Shown in pieces: positions 24,011 through 35,180 of a stretch of DNA of 64,000 nt. The DNA comes from Phenylobacterium soli (GTDB lineage: Bacteria > Pseudomonadota > Alphaproteobacteria > Caulobacterales > Caulobacteraceae). How positions within the stretch are numbered: position 1 is the stretch's first letter; the number at the start of each line of letters is the position of its first letter. Both the position numbers and the translations under genes were made by a program. The DNA lies in contig NZ_QFYQ01000003.1 of assembly GCF_003254475.1 (NCBI RefSeq), forward strand, positions 38,342-102,341, written 5' to 3'. The notes beneath the pieces were generated by a model, which did not search any database, was not told the DNA's origin, and saw only the letters and a program-made list of their open reading frames with translations.

Positions 24011-24466
24011 CTACTTCTCGTTCGGGTCCGAACCGTCCTTCGGCGCGCCGGTGCCGGAGGAGCCCATGAACACCTTGCGGCCATCGGTGAAGGTCACGTC
24101 GCGGCCGTTGGCCTTGCAGACCGGGGTGCAGGCCTTGTCCTTGGACTGGTAGCCGCGGACGATCACCTCAGTGCCGGGCTTCAGCGAATTGCGGTCGATG
24201 CCGGCGCGCAGCAGGGTGTTGGGCGTGCCGCCTTCCACCATCCACTCGCGGGCCTGGCCGTCGGGGCCGGCGGCCATGACATGCACCCAGGCGTGCGGGT
24301 TGATCCACTCGACCTTGGTCACCTTGCCGCGCAGCAGCACCGGCGCCTTGCCGTCGAATTCGGCCGAGAAGGCGTGGTGGGCGGCGGCCTGGCCGACGCC
24401 GATCGCGGCGGCGGCGAGAAGGCCCGCGCCGAAAACGGTGGGAAGGTTGAAACGACGGAAATTCAT
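24011..24466 (-). CDS. DUF6152-family secreted protein
   Basis: 151 residues with a Sec signal peptide ending AAAHHAFS. The mature part (LLRGKVTKVEWINPHAWVHV, REWMVEGGTPNTLLRAGI, VIVRGYQSKD) is the beta-barrel-like DUF6152 fold. A Cys pair in KACTPVCKANG could form a disulfide. It is periplasmic, with function unknown. It shares orientation with the next upstream gene (24561-25460) and probably an operon, 94 bp apart. Confidence 0.75.
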   Translation of the reverse strand: MNFRRFNLPTVFGAGLLAAAAIGVGQAAAHHAFSAEFDGKAPVLLRGKVTKVEWINPHAWVHVMAAGPDGQAREWMVEGGTPNTLLRAGIDRNSLKPGTEVIVRGYQSKDKACTPVCKANGRDVTFTDGRKVFMGSSGTGAPKDGSDPNEK

Positions 24467-24560
24467 GGTGCGCCTCCAGCGCCAATGCTGACGTCTTCTT
24501 GTTGGGGAAAACCTACATGAGCCCGAGCTTGGCGTACATCGGCGCCCATGCAGGCGCCGA

Positions 24561-25460
24561 TCACTTCAGCGGTTCCTTGCGATACTGGCCGTACATGAGC
24601 TCTTCGACGAACTCGACGCACTTGAACTGGCCGAGCTGGGCGTCCTCGCCGACGTGGCGGTAGAGGTTCATGCTCATCTTCCACGGCCGGGTGAAGGCCG
24701 AGGGATCGGTGATCTCGGCCTCGTAGCGCATGACGTTGGCCGAGACCGGCGTGTAGCGCTCGACGACCTTCATGTCCGCGGAGTGGAAGTTGCCGGCCCG
24801 GTCGAGCCAGCTCGAGTCGTTCTGGCCCGTGACCACGACCACCAGGGTGTCGCCTTCCCAGTGGGCGACCGACTGGCCCATCCAGCTGTCGATCGGGGCC
24901 GGGCCGGGATCGGTGAACAGCAGGTTCCGGACCGCGCCGGCGTACTCGTAGGCGATGAGCAGCTGCTTGTCGGACTGGAAGATCTGGAAGGGGTGGCTCA
25001 TGTAGTTGGCGCGCGGCACGCCGGGCAGGTAGCACTTGATCTCGGGATCCTTGTGGATCCAGTCGGCGCGGTTCTCGTCGCGTGTCTTGCGAGCCTCGGC
25101 CGTGTAGGGAATCTCGCCCCCTTCGACGACGCCCAGGCCGGCGGGCACGGCGCCCACCGCGCCGAGCGCCAGGACCTCCCTGGACGGCACGGGGCCGAAG
25201 GGGCCGGGGCGCATCTGCAGGGCGGCGCTGGCCGGATGCGGCTCGACGTTCCAGCCGGCCGTGTTCATCACCTGCCAGACGCCATTGAGGTCGGGGTGGA
25301 CCTTGTCCGGTCCGCGGGGCGCCCGGTAGGCGAGCGCCTGGCTCGCCTTGCCCGCCTGGGGTTTCGCCTTCGCCGGCGCCGCCATGGCCGAGCCCGCGAC
25401 GAGCGCCTGACCGCCGATCACAACGCCCGCAACGGCAAGCGCGGCCGCAATCCTCTTCAT
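24561..25460 (-). CDS. Secreted protein of unknown function, 299 aa
   Basis: The ATG at 25460 begins a signal peptide (ALAVAGVVIGGQALVAGSAMAA). The mature protein starts with HPDLNGVWQVMNTAGWN, a pattern found in secreted proteins that co-occur with DUF6152 in Sphingomonadales and Caulobacterales, as far as I recall. Further text: IKCYLPGVPRANYMSHPFQIFQ, MGQSVAHWEGDTLVVVVTGQN. It resembles a lipocalin- or beta-sandwich-like binding protein; no catalytic motif seen. Likely co-expressed with the DUF6152 gene. Confidence 0.65.
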   Translation of the reverse strand: MKRIAAALAVAGVVIGGQALVAGSAMAAPAKAKPQAGKASQALAYRAPRGPDKVHPDLNGVWQVMNTAGWNVEPHPASAALQMRPGPFGPVPSREVLALGAVGAVPAGLGVVEGGEIPYTAEARKTRDENRADWIHKDPEIKCYLPGVPRANYMSHPFQIFQSDKQLLIAYEYAGAVRNLLFTDPGPAPIDSWMGQSVAHWEGDTLVVVVTGQNDSSWLDRAGNFHSADMKVVERYTPVSANVMRYEAEITDPSAFTRPWKMSMNLYRHVGEDAQLGQFKCVEFVEELMYGQYRKEPLK

Positions 25461-25591
25461 CCGTCTCCCCCCAATCGTCCCCGCGTCATTGCGCGGAGCG
25501 TTCGTTGAACAATGTCTAGCGGACCGCGGCTGAGACCGCCACTTCGCCCGCGCCTTTTGACAATCCATGTCGGGCCGTTTAGCGCCGAGAC

Positions 25592-26212
25592 ATGGCGCTC
25601 CGTCCCCTATTCGCGACTCCGATCTATGAAGCGACGCTTAGCACGGACCGGTCGTTCGAAAATTTCAACGCCGAATTAGAGCAGGCGTGCCAGATGCTGG
25701 CCGATGAGGACCGCGCCGGACAGGCCTGGTGCAAGGCGCACGCCTATGGCGGCTACACCTCCTATGCCTCGCTGAACGACCTGCCGCTCAGGGCCAGCGT
25801 ATTCGCAGACCTGAAACGCAAACTCGATCGGCACGCGCGCGATTTCGCCGACGCCCTGGCATTCGACCTGGGCGGCGGCAAGCTCAAGCTGGACAGCCTG
25901 TGGGTCAACGTCCTCAAGCCGGGCGCGGGCCACACCAGCCACATCCACCCGCACAGCGTGATCTCCGGGACGATCTATGTGCGCACGCCCAAGGGGGCCT
26001 CGGCGCTGAAGATCGAGGATCCGCGCCTGCCCTACATGATGGCCGCGCCCACCCGGCGCACGGATGCGCCCGAAGAGGTGCAGCCGTTCGTCTATCTGAC
26101 GCCGCAGCCGGGCACGATCTACATGTGGGAAAGCTGGCTGCGCCACGAGGTGACGACCAACCAGGCGCGCTCGGAGCGGATCAGCGTCAGCTTCAACTAC
26201 GGCTGGCGCTAG
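25592..26212 (+). CDS. TIGR02466-type putative 2-oxoglutarate/Fe(II) oxygenase
   Basis: 206 residues. Start LRPLFATPIYEATL, then SLWVNVLKPGAGHTSHIHPHSVISGTIYV with the candidate metal His residues, and a second His in WESWLRHEVT followed by RISVSFNYGW with the 2OG-binding Arg. This matches TIGR02466, small proteins of phage and alphaproteobacterial genomes. Target unknown; related enzymes hydroxylate proteins or small molecules. Confidence 0.8.
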   Translation: MALRPLFATPIYEATLSTDRSFENFNAELEQACQMLADEDRAGQAWCKAHAYGGYTSYASLNDLPLRASVFADLKRKLDRHARDFADALAFDLGGGKLKLDSLWVNVLKPGAGHTSHIHPHSVISGTIYVRTPKGASALKIEDPRLPYMMAAPTRRTDAPEEVQPFVYLTPQPGTIYMWESWLRHEVTTNQARSERISVSFNYGWR

Positions 26213-26220
26213 GCAGGGCC

Positions 26221-27267
26221 TCAGAACCCCAGGGCGATGGCCAAGCCGGCGGCGGCGAGGCCGAACAGCACGACCGCGCCGGCGATCACGGCCAGGACGC
26301 GCGGCGGGAACGAGCGGCTGAGCATGGCCAGGGACGGCAGGCTGATCGGCGGCAGGGTCATCAGCAGCGCGCCGGCCGGCCCGGCGCCGACGCCGAGCTT
26401 CAGCATGGCCTGGACGATCGGCACCTCGCCGGCGGTGGGGATTACGAACAGCATGCCGGCGACGGCGAAGGCGAGGATCCAGCCGAGGTGATTGCCGACC
26501 TCGGGCCCGATCGCCGGGAACAGCCAGGCGCGGGCGAAGCCGAGGACAAGCACCAGGACCACGTATTCGGGCACGAGGCGCACAGTCATCCGGCCGAGCA
26601 GGCTCGCCCACCGGCGCAGCGGCGGCTGGGCGGGCTCGACCGGCAGGTCGGAGAGCGCGGCCTGCGCCTGGGCCGCCTCGCGGGCGGTGGTCATGCGGTT
26701 CACCAGCCAGCCGAGGCCGAAGACCATGGGCACGCCCAGGGCTAGGCGGAGGGCCGTCCAATGCCAGCCGAGCACGAAGCCCGTGAACACGAGAGTGGCG
26801 GGGTTGAGCACCGTGTTGCCGAGCCAGAAGGCGACGGCCGCGCCGGCGGCGGCCTGCTGGCGGCGCAGGCCCGCGACCACCGGGGCGGCGCAGCAGGTGC
26901 ACATCATTCCCGGCAGGGCGAGGAGGCCGCCGGCCAGGGCGCTGCCGAAGCCCTTGCCGCCGAGCAGGCGCTGCACGGCCTCGCGCGGCAGCAGGGCCTG
27001 GACCCCGGAGCCGAGGACGAGCCCCAGCACCATGGCCTGCCAGATGGCCTTGCCGTAGGCCAGGGCATAGGCGAGCGCGGCCTGCAGCGAAGGGGCCGGG
27101 GGATGGTCCGCGCCGGCGGTGAGGATGGACTTGCCGATGGCGTGCTGGGCGGCGGCCACGAAGGCGCGGTTCCAGTAGGGCAGCCACTTCACATAGAGCA
27201 GGCCGGCGACCGCCACGAAGGCGAGCGCTGCGATGTATGGCGCGCGATTGATCCGCTGAGTTGTCAT
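26221..27267 (-). CDS. Permease of the ArsP/YraQ (DUF318) family
   Basis: 348 residues, about eight membrane helices. The family Cys motif GMMCTCCAAPVVAGLRRQ is present, with the mirrored motif GEVPIVQAMLKLGVGAGPAGALLMTLPPISLPSL in the second half, as in ArsP-type permeases. Some members export organoarsenicals; others have no known substrate. No ars genes are nearby. Confidence 0.8.
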   Translation of the reverse strand: MTTQRINRAPYIAALAFVAVAGLLYVKWLPYWNRAFVAAAQHAIGKSILTAGADHPPAPSLQAALAYALAYGKAIWQAMVLGLVLGSGVQALLPREAVQRLLGGKGFGSALAGGLLALPGMMCTCCAAPVVAGLRRQQAAAGAAVAFWLGNTVLNPATLVFTGFVLGWHWTALRLALGVPMVFGLGWLVNRMTTAREAAQAQAALSDLPVEPAQPPLRRWASLLGRMTVRLVPEYVVLVLVLGFARAWLFPAIGPEVGNHLGWILAFAVAGMLFVIPTAGEVPIVQAMLKLGVGAGPAGALLMTLPPISLPSLAMLSRSFPPRVLAVIAGAVVLFGLAAAGLAIALGF

Positions 27268-27343
27268 GGCGACCCCGTTCGTCGGCGCCCGTTTAGGGCC
27301 GGCGCGGCGGCGGGATCAAGCGGGGCTGCGCGCCTTCTTATAT

Positions 27344-27361
27344 TCACTCCTTCCTGAGTGA
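27344..27361. promoter_or_regulatory. Inverted repeat TCACTC-N6-GAGTGA between permease and GH1 genes
   Basis: Six-base arms separated by CTTCCT lie in an AT-richer patch of the divergent promoter region, 77 bp from the permease start and 59 bp before the GH1 start. The form suits a TetR-like dimer. Confidence 0.35.
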
Positions 27362-27419
27362 GGATTGACGGGTGGATCGGCGCAAGGCCAGCTTCCGGCG
27401 CGACGGGAGGACAGGCGCC

Positions 27420-28727
27420 ATGATGGATCGGCGGACGCTGATGGGGGCGGCGGCGGCCTTGAGCGCCGGGACAGGCAGCGCGCGGGCGACGGCGCACGAG
27501 CGGCGGCGGCCGGTCCCGCCCGGATTCCTTTGGGGGACGGCGATCTCGGCCCACCAGAGCGAGGGCAACAACACCAATTCCGACACCTGGCTGCTCGAGA
27601 ACCTGACGCCCACGGTCTACAAGGACCGCTCCGGCGACGCCTGCGACAGCTACCACCGCTTCGCCGAGGACATCGCGCTCAACGCCGCTCTGGGCTTCAA
27701 CTGCTACCGGTTCGGTATCGAATGGGCGCGGATCGAGCCGAGCCCGGGAAAGTTCTCCATCGCCGAGCTCGATCACTACGCCCGGGTGCTGGAGGCCTGC
27801 CATGCGCACGGACAGACCCCGGTGGTCACCTTCAACCACTTCTCCGCGCCCCTGTGGTTCTCGGTTCGCGGCGGCTGGGAGCAGGCCGACGCGCCGGATC
27901 TCTTCGCACGCTATGGCGCCAAGGTCACCGAGCGGCTCGGCCACCTCATGGGCATGGCCACGACCTTCAACGAGGCCAACGTCCAGCTGCTGGTGCAGGT
28001 GATGGCGCCGGCCGCGCCGTCCTCGCCGCTGCGGGCGCAGATGCTGGCCGCCGCCCGCCGGGCCACCGGTTCGGAGCGGTTCACCGCCCTCGCCTACGCC
28101 GACCCGGAGATCAGCCAACCGCTGCTGCTGGAGGCCCATCGTAAGGCCTACCTGGCGATGAAGGCCGCGCGCAGCGGCCTGCCCGTGGGGATCAGCCTGA
28201 CGACCCAGGCGATCGAGCCGGTGGGGCCAGGCTCCATCGCTCCGGCGATGGAGGCCAAGCTCTATGGCGGCTGGGTGGAGATGGCGAAGAGCCACTCGGA
28301 CTTCACCGGCGTGCAGACCTACACCCGCTTCCGCTTCGACGCCCATGGCATGGTGGCGCCGCCGGCCGGCGCGGAGCTGACGGCGGCGGGCTACGAGTTC
28401 TATCCACAGGCCCTGGCCGAGACGATCCGCTGGGCGCACCGGGCGATCGGGAAGCCAATCTATGTCACCGAGAGCGGCATCGGCACGGACGACGATAGGC
28501 GGCGCATCGACTACATCGACCAGGCGCTGGACGGGGTGCGCGCCTGCCTGGACGAGGGCATCCCGGTGCACAGCTATCTCTACTGGTCGCTGCTCGACAA
28601 TTTCGAGTGGGCGCAGGGCTTCTCCAAGCACTTCGGCCTGGTGGCGGTGGACCTTGAGACCTTCCGCCGGACGCCGAAGCCGAGCGCCTACCATCTGGGC
28701 GCCATCGCAAAGGCGGGCCGGGCCTAG
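27420..28727 (+). CDS. Glycoside hydrolase family 1, putative beta-glucosidase
   Basis: 435 residues from the ATG at 27420 (GGGAGG upstream). The N-terminus MMDRRTLMGAAAALSAG has a twin-Arg-like export signal, so it is probably periplasmic. The (beta/alpha)8 core has FLWGTAISAHQSEG, acid/base E185 in TFNEAN (usual TFNEP) and nucleophile E351 in YVTESG (usual ITENG), then DNFEWAQGFSKHFGL. Both catalytic Glu residues are present. Substrate specificity is not predictable; beta-glucosides are most likely. Confidence 0.85.
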   Translation: MMDRRTLMGAAAALSAGTGSARATAHERRRPVPPGFLWGTAISAHQSEGNNTNSDTWLLENLTPTVYKDRSGDACDSYHRFAEDIALNAALGFNCYRFGIEWARIEPSPGKFSIAELDHYARVLEACHAHGQTPVVTFNHFSAPLWFSVRGGWEQADAPDLFARYGAKVTERLGHLMGMATTFNEANVQLLVQVMAPAAPSSPLRAQMLAAARRATGSERFTALAYADPEISQPLLLEAHRKAYLAMKAARSGLPVGISLTTQAIEPVGPGSIAPAMEAKLYGGWVEMAKSHSDFTGVQTYTRFRFDAHGMVAPPAGAELTAAGYEFYPQALAETIRWAHRAIGKPIYVTESGIGTDDDRRRIDYIDQALDGVRACLDEGIPVHSYLYWSLLDNFEWAQGFSKHFGLVAVDLETFRRTPKPSAYHLGAIAKAGRA

Positions 28728-28822
28728 GACAAACGGTCCAGGTCCGCCCGTCGCAGCTTGCTTGGCGGCCCTTGCGTCAGGGGCGTAGCCTTTCCGCAAA
28801 AGATCGAAGGAAAGGTACGGAA

Positions 28823-29863
28823 ATGGCCAGGACGCCGGCAGGAACCAAGACCCGCCTGGAGCCGCAGGACGAGTATCCGCACGATCCGGGAGAGGCCAAG
28901 AACTACAACGAAAGCATGTACTTCAACGTCTTCGACCCGGAGAAGAAAACGGGCGGCTGGTTCCGGATCGGTAACCGGCCCAACGAGAAGTACGCCGAGA
29001 TCTCCGTCTGCATCTACCTGCCGGACGGACGCATCGCCTTCATGTTCGGCCGCCCCACGATCGAGGGCAACAAGGAGCTCGCGGCCGGCGGGCTGAAGGT
29101 GGAGGTGAAGGAGCCGTTCAAGCGGCTGAAGGTCACCTATTCGGGCAAGGCGCTGCTGATGGAACGGCCGTTCGAGATGGCCGATCCCAAGACCGCCTAC
29201 CGCAACAATCCGAGCGTGCCCTGCACCGTGGACCTCGAGTACGAGGGCGTCTCGCCGATGTACGGCGGCGAGACGGTGAAGGCCGACGGCAGCCCGCTCG
29301 ACATCGACCCCGAGAAATCCTTCGCCAAGGCCCACTACGAGCAGCATTGCGCCGCCAAGGGCGTCATCACGGTAGGCGACGAGCGCTTCGAGCTCTCGGG
29401 CTATGGGCTGCGCGACAAGAGCTGGGGCCCGCGTCACTGGCAGGCGATCGAGTGGTACCGCTGGTGCCCGATGAACTTCGGCCGCGACTTTGGGATGATG
29501 CTGTCGGTGATCGGCGACGGGAAGGGCGGCGCGCGCCAGGGCGGCATGGTGTTCCGGGACGGGATCTACGACCTGATCACCGAGTGCGTCATCGACAGCG
29601 ACTGGGACGAGAACGACTACCAGACGGCCCTGCGCGCCAAGGTGAAGACCGAAGGCGGCAAGAGCTATGAGGTCACCGGCAAGGTCACTTCGCTGATCCC
29701 GCTGCGCAACCGTCGGACGACGCCCGACGGGGTGGAGCTGACCACCCGCATTACCGAAGGCATGACCGAGTACCGCTGCGGCGAGCTCGTCGGCTATGGC
29801 CTCTCCGAGTACCTCGACCAGATCGAGGACGGGATCCCGGTGGGCAAGGCGGCGGGGTACTAG
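28823..29863 (+). CDS. DUF7064/DUF7065-type protein, CrtC-like fold
   Basis: 346 residues from the ATG at 28823. Contains YNESMYFNVFDPEKKTGGWFRIGNRPNEKYAEISV near the start and YGLRDKSWGPRHWQAIEWYRW in the middle, both hallmarks of a family of beta-rich proteins distantly like hydroxyneurosporene synthase. Often found with lipid, steroid or terpenoid catabolic genes. No signal peptide. Reaction unknown. Confidence 0.7.
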   Translation: MARTPAGTKTRLEPQDEYPHDPGEAKNYNESMYFNVFDPEKKTGGWFRIGNRPNEKYAEISVCIYLPDGRIAFMFGRPTIEGNKELAAGGLKVEVKEPFKRLKVTYSGKALLMERPFEMADPKTAYRNNPSVPCTVDLEYEGVSPMYGGETVKADGSPLDIDPEKSFAKAHYEQHCAAKGVITVGDERFELSGYGLRDKSWGPRHWQAIEWYRWCPMNFGRDFGMMLSVIGDGKGGARQGGMVFRDGIYDLITECVIDSDWDENDYQTALRAKVKTEGGKSYEVTGKVTSLIPLRNRRTTPDGVELTTRITEGMTEYRCGELVGYGLSEYLDQIEDGIPVGKAAGY

Positions 29864-29942
29864 GAGAGCCCCAGCGACCAGTTGACAGATGTAGTTTTCA
29901 GCGTTCCTCTGGCCCCGTCTGCCGGGACTGGAGGAGACGCCG

Positions 29943-30542
29943 ATGGCTCGTCATCTGGAGTGCGCCTGCGGGGCCGTGCAGGGGACGGTGGAGACCGGCC
30001 CGCCGGTCAACCACGTGGTCTGCTACTGCCGCGACTGCCAGGCCTGGGCCCATCACCTCGGCCGGGCGGCGGAGATCCTCGACGAGCGGGGCGGCTCGGA
30101 GATCGTCCAGCTCCTGCCCAAGGCGGTGAGGTTCACGAAGGGCGCGGACAAGCTGGCCTGCATGCGGATGACCGGCCGCGGGCCGCTGCGCTGGTACACG
30201 ACCTGCTGCAACACCCCGATCGGCAACGGCGCCCTGTCGTCCAAGGTCGCGTTCCTGGGCCTGGTCTCCGCCTGCCTGAAGAAGGACCCCCGCCCGCTGG
30301 ACGCCGACTTCGGGCCGGTGGCGATGCGGGTGTTCACCGCCGGGGCGAAGGGCGAGCCGAAGCCCCTCCAGACGCCGATGTGGAAGCTGGTGAGCAAGCT
30401 CGCCGGCATGACGCTGAAGGCGCGGCTGGACGGGAGCTGGCGCACCAATCCGTTCTTCGACGCGCGCACCGGCGAGCCCGTGGCGACGCCGCAGACGGCG
30501 ACGGCGAAGGCGCGGGCCGAGGCCCTGGCCAACGTGGCCTGA
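29943..30542 (+). CDS. DUF6151 protein, zinc-binding GFA/CENP-V-like
   Basis: 199 residues. CACGAVQG at the start and VVCYCRDCQAW supply the Cys pairs of the glutathione-dependent formaldehyde-activating/CENP-V zinc fold, and YTTCCNTPIGN gives the second site. The C-terminal half (VAMRVFTAGAKGEPKPLQTPMWKLV) is specific to DUF6151. Likely cytoplasmic; activity unknown. Confidence 0.75.
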   Translation: MARHLECACGAVQGTVETGPPVNHVVCYCRDCQAWAHHLGRAAEILDERGGSEIVQLLPKAVRFTKGADKLACMRMTGRGPLRWYTTCCNTPIGNGALSSKVAFLGLVSACLKKDPRPLDADFGPVAMRVFTAGAKGEPKPLQTPMWKLVSKLAGMTLKARLDGSWRTNPFFDARTGEPVATPQTATAKARAEALANVA

Positions 30543-30554
30543 GGGCCAAATGAA

Positions 30555-30576
30555 AAGGGCGGCCGAAGCCGCCCTT
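30555..30576 (-). terminator. Terminator of rpoD (UUCG hairpin)
   Basis: AAGGGCGGC and GCCGCCCTT make a 9-bp perfect stem with a TTCG loop on the minus strand, followed by TTTCATTT. It begins 6 bp after the rpoD stop and also faces the end of the DUF6151 gene. Confidence 0.85.
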
Positions 30577-30581
30577 CCCGC

Positions 30582-32519
<1,938 letters not shown>

Positions 32520-32995
32520 CGAAATCTCCGAAAATCGGTCCGCCGTCCTGCAAGGCGCGGGCCGAAAATGGTGGCGAGGCTGCAACACGCGAGTGGGCCG
32601 CGACGATACGACCCGTCTTATGTGCAAACTGTTCCCGTTCTGGACGTTGCGTTTCCGGCGGACCGCGCCCACTCCCCCGCGCCAGGACGTCAGAAGACGT
32701 CAACCGGCGCCGCCGTCCGAGCATCGGACCGCGAGCGGTGGCGACCACCGGGATTTCCGCGCATCGAGGGAGACATCATCAGCTCTCGAAGAGGGGCGCG
32801 CCCGGCAGGCGTGACGGCCCAATCGATGTCTATCAACAGCGCGCTAAATCCGCATGATGCGAGATGGCGTCCGCAGGCGCCGGTGTCAAGTCCGTGACGG
32901 AACCGGGTTGTCCATTGAGGCCCGCAAGAGGGTCCTCAGATGTCCGTCACAGCGCCCAAGGCTGAGCTTCGCGCGCTTTTGCCGCAGCGGGCGCC
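32520..32995 (-). other. 476-bp dnaG-rpoD intergenic region with stem-loops
   Basis: No convincing gene. Just after dnaG, GTGACGGA (32894-32901) and TCCGTCAC (32943-32950) can pair around an inner hairpin formed by TGAGG and CCTCA arms, giving a composite stem-loop that could end dnaG transcription or process the transcript. The rest should hold the rpoD promoters and a leader; I cannot pick one hexamer pair with confidence. Confidence 0.4.
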
Positions 32996-34891
32996 TCAGT
33001 GCGGCAGGACCGGCTTCTCGGCGTCCTCGTGCGCCCAGTCGGAGTTGATCAGGCGGCGCAGATGGTCGCGCTCGGCCTTGAGCGGCGGCAGGGCGGTGAA
33101 ATCGTTGTCGCGCGCGGCCTCGGCCACGGCCCGCTCGAGGGCTTCCAGGCGGACCAGCAGATCGAAAGCCTGCTTCCAGAGGGCGCGCACCTGGTCGCGG
33201 GCGGCGCCCGGATCGAGGAACGGGGCGGCCACCCCAGCCCGGCGGGCGTCCTGCTCGAGCGCGCGCAGGAAGCTTGGGTCGAGGCCCCTCGCCTGCAGCT
33301 GGCGCACGGCGGTGTCCATCTCGACGTGGTCGGCCTCGTAGGACAGGCGCACCAGCTCCTGGGCGAAGTCCTTCAGCCGCTCGTCGCCGAAGCCGAAGCG
33401 ATCGACGAGTTCGATGTTGTCGCCCATCAGGCTGAGGTCCTGCAGGGCGGCGACGGCGAGCGCCGCCGACAGCGGCTTGGGCGAGGCGCGCATGCGCTCG
33501 GTGGCGGCGCGGGTCTCGGGCGTCGGCCCCGACTGGACGGCCTTGCGCTGCTTCCAGCCGTGCTGGGACATGGCCCGCGCCGCGCCGCCGACGGTGTTGA
33601 CCGGCGCCGCGGTCGGCCAGAGCGCCTCGTAGCGGCGCAGGAGCTCGTCCTTGTATTCGGCCGCCAGGTCCTTGTCGGCGATGGTCGCGGCGAGTTTGCG
33701 CAGGCGCACCTTCAGGCCGGCCCGGCGCTCGGGCGTGTCGAGCGGCTCGAGGTCCTTCTCGCGCAGGAACAGGGCCTCGACGAAGGGCGCGGTCTTGGAG
33801 AGCTGGGATTTGAGGGCGGCGGGGCCCTGCTCGCGCAGCACCTCGTCGGGGTCCTTGCCGCCCTCGACGATGGCGAACTTGAAGCTCTTGCCGGGGGTGA
33901 GCAGCGGCAGGGCGCGGTCGATGGCGCGTGCGGCGGCCTGGCGCCCGGCCCGGTCGCCGTCGAAGCAGAGGGTGGGCTCGGGATGGTGTCGCCAGAGCAC
34001 CTCCATCTGCTCCTCGCCGAGGGCGGTGCCCATGGCCGCGACGGCCGGGATGCCGGCCCGCTGGCAGGCGATGACGTCCATGTAGCCCTCGACGACCAGC
34101 AGCGGCGGCTCTTCTCCGGATGGCGCGGCGGCGATCATCTTGCGGGCCTCGGAGAGGCCGTAGAGCTGGTGGCCCTTGTGGAAGGCGGTGGTCTCGGGGC
34201 CGTTGAGGTACTTGGCGCGGGCCTGCGGATCCATGGCCCGGCCGCCGAACGAGACCACCCGGCCGCGGACGTCCAGGATCGGGAAGATGATGCGGTCGCG
34301 GAACCGATCGTAGGGCGCGCCACCCTCTTCCGGCGCGATCAGCAGGCCGGCGTCGACCAGCTCGCCCGGGCGCGCGCCCTTGGCGACGAGGTAGTCCTTC
34401 AGCGCCGTGCGGCCGGAAGGCGAGAAGCCCAGGCGAAAGCGCGCCCATTCCTTCTCCGGCAGGCCACGCCGTTCGAGGTAGGCGCGGGCGTCGCGCCCCG
34501 CGGGGCGGCGCAGCTCGGCCTCGAACCACTGGGCGGCCATCTCCAGCCAGTCGAGCAGGCCCTGGCGCTTGGTCTCCTGGGCGGCGGCCTGGGGATCGAC
34601 GGCCGGCAGCGGCACCCCCGCCTCGGCCGCCAGCCGCTCGACCGCCTCGACGAAGGACAGCCGCTCGGTCTCCTGCAGGAAGCTGATCAGATCGCCGGAC
34701 TTGCCCGAGGAGAAATCGAAGAACTGGCCCTTGTCGTCGTTGACGTAGAAGGAGGGCGTCTTCTCCTTGGTGAAGGGCGACAGGCCGACGTACTCGCGGC
34801 CCTGCTTGCGCAGCTTGACCGTGCGGCCGATCACGTCGCTCGGCCGCAGCCGGGACTTGATCTCATCGAGAAACCGCTCGTCGAACCGCAC
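32996..34891 (-). CDS. dnaG: DNA primase DnaG with metal-less zinc-ribbon domain
   Basis: 631 residues from GTG 34891 (RFDERFLDEIKSRLRPSDVIGR, the usual alphaproteobacterial start). The zinc-ribbon fold text GLSPFTKEKTPSFYVNDDKGQFFDFSSGKSGD aligns with the bacterial CHC2 domain, but the Cys/His ligands are Ser, Thr, Asp and Ser. The TOPRIM core is intact: LLVVEGYMDVIACQRAG, FDGDRAGRQAA. The C-terminal helical part binds DnaB helicase. It makes RNA primers for replication. The ligand loss is, to my knowledge, shared by Alphaproteobacteria. Confidence 0.96.
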   Translation of the reverse strand: MRFDERFLDEIKSRLRPSDVIGRTVKLRKQGREYVGLSPFTKEKTPSFYVNDDKGQFFDFSSGKSGDLISFLQETERLSFVEAVERLAAEAGVPLPAVDPQAAAQETKRQGLLDWLEMAAQWFEAELRRPAGRDARAYLERRGLPEKEWARFRLGFSPSGRTALKDYLVAKGARPGELVDAGLLIAPEEGGAPYDRFRDRIIFPILDVRGRVVSFGGRAMDPQARAKYLNGPETTAFHKGHQLYGLSEARKMIAAAPSGEEPPLLVVEGYMDVIACQRAGIPAVAAMGTALGEEQMEVLWRHHPEPTLCFDGDRAGRQAAARAIDRALPLLTPGKSFKFAIVEGGKDPDEVLREQGPAALKSQLSKTAPFVEALFLREKDLEPLDTPERRAGLKVRLRKLAATIADKDLAAEYKDELLRRYEALWPTAAPVNTVGGAARAMSQHGWKQRKAVQSGPTPETRAATERMRASPKPLSAALAVAALQDLSLMGDNIELVDRFGFGDERLKDFAQELVRLSYEADHVEMDTAVRQLQARGLDPSFLRALEQDARRAGVAAPFLDPGAARDQVRALWKQAFDLLVRLEALERAVAEAARDNDFTALPPLKAERDHLRRLINSDWAHEDAEKPVLPH

Positions 34892-35180
34892 GATGCCGAA
34901 CCATTGCTCCTGGCGCGCAGGGCGCCCGAGATTTCCCGCTAACACGCCGGTCCCGCCAGAAGCGGACGCAGCGGCGCGACCTGTTGAGCGCCTTGAAAAC
35001 GCCTGGGAGCGAATTGGGGGCGAACTGTGGATAAGCGCCAGGGTCCGCCGATTCGGCCGCCCCGCGCCCAGGCGCTCTCCGGCCAGAGCGCGCGGCGCCG
35101 GGATCGTCGTTAATTTGACGTCGGCGCCTCAAAAGACGATGTAGGGGCGCTCAAAGCGCCAGCGTAGGGGGTTCGGGCGC

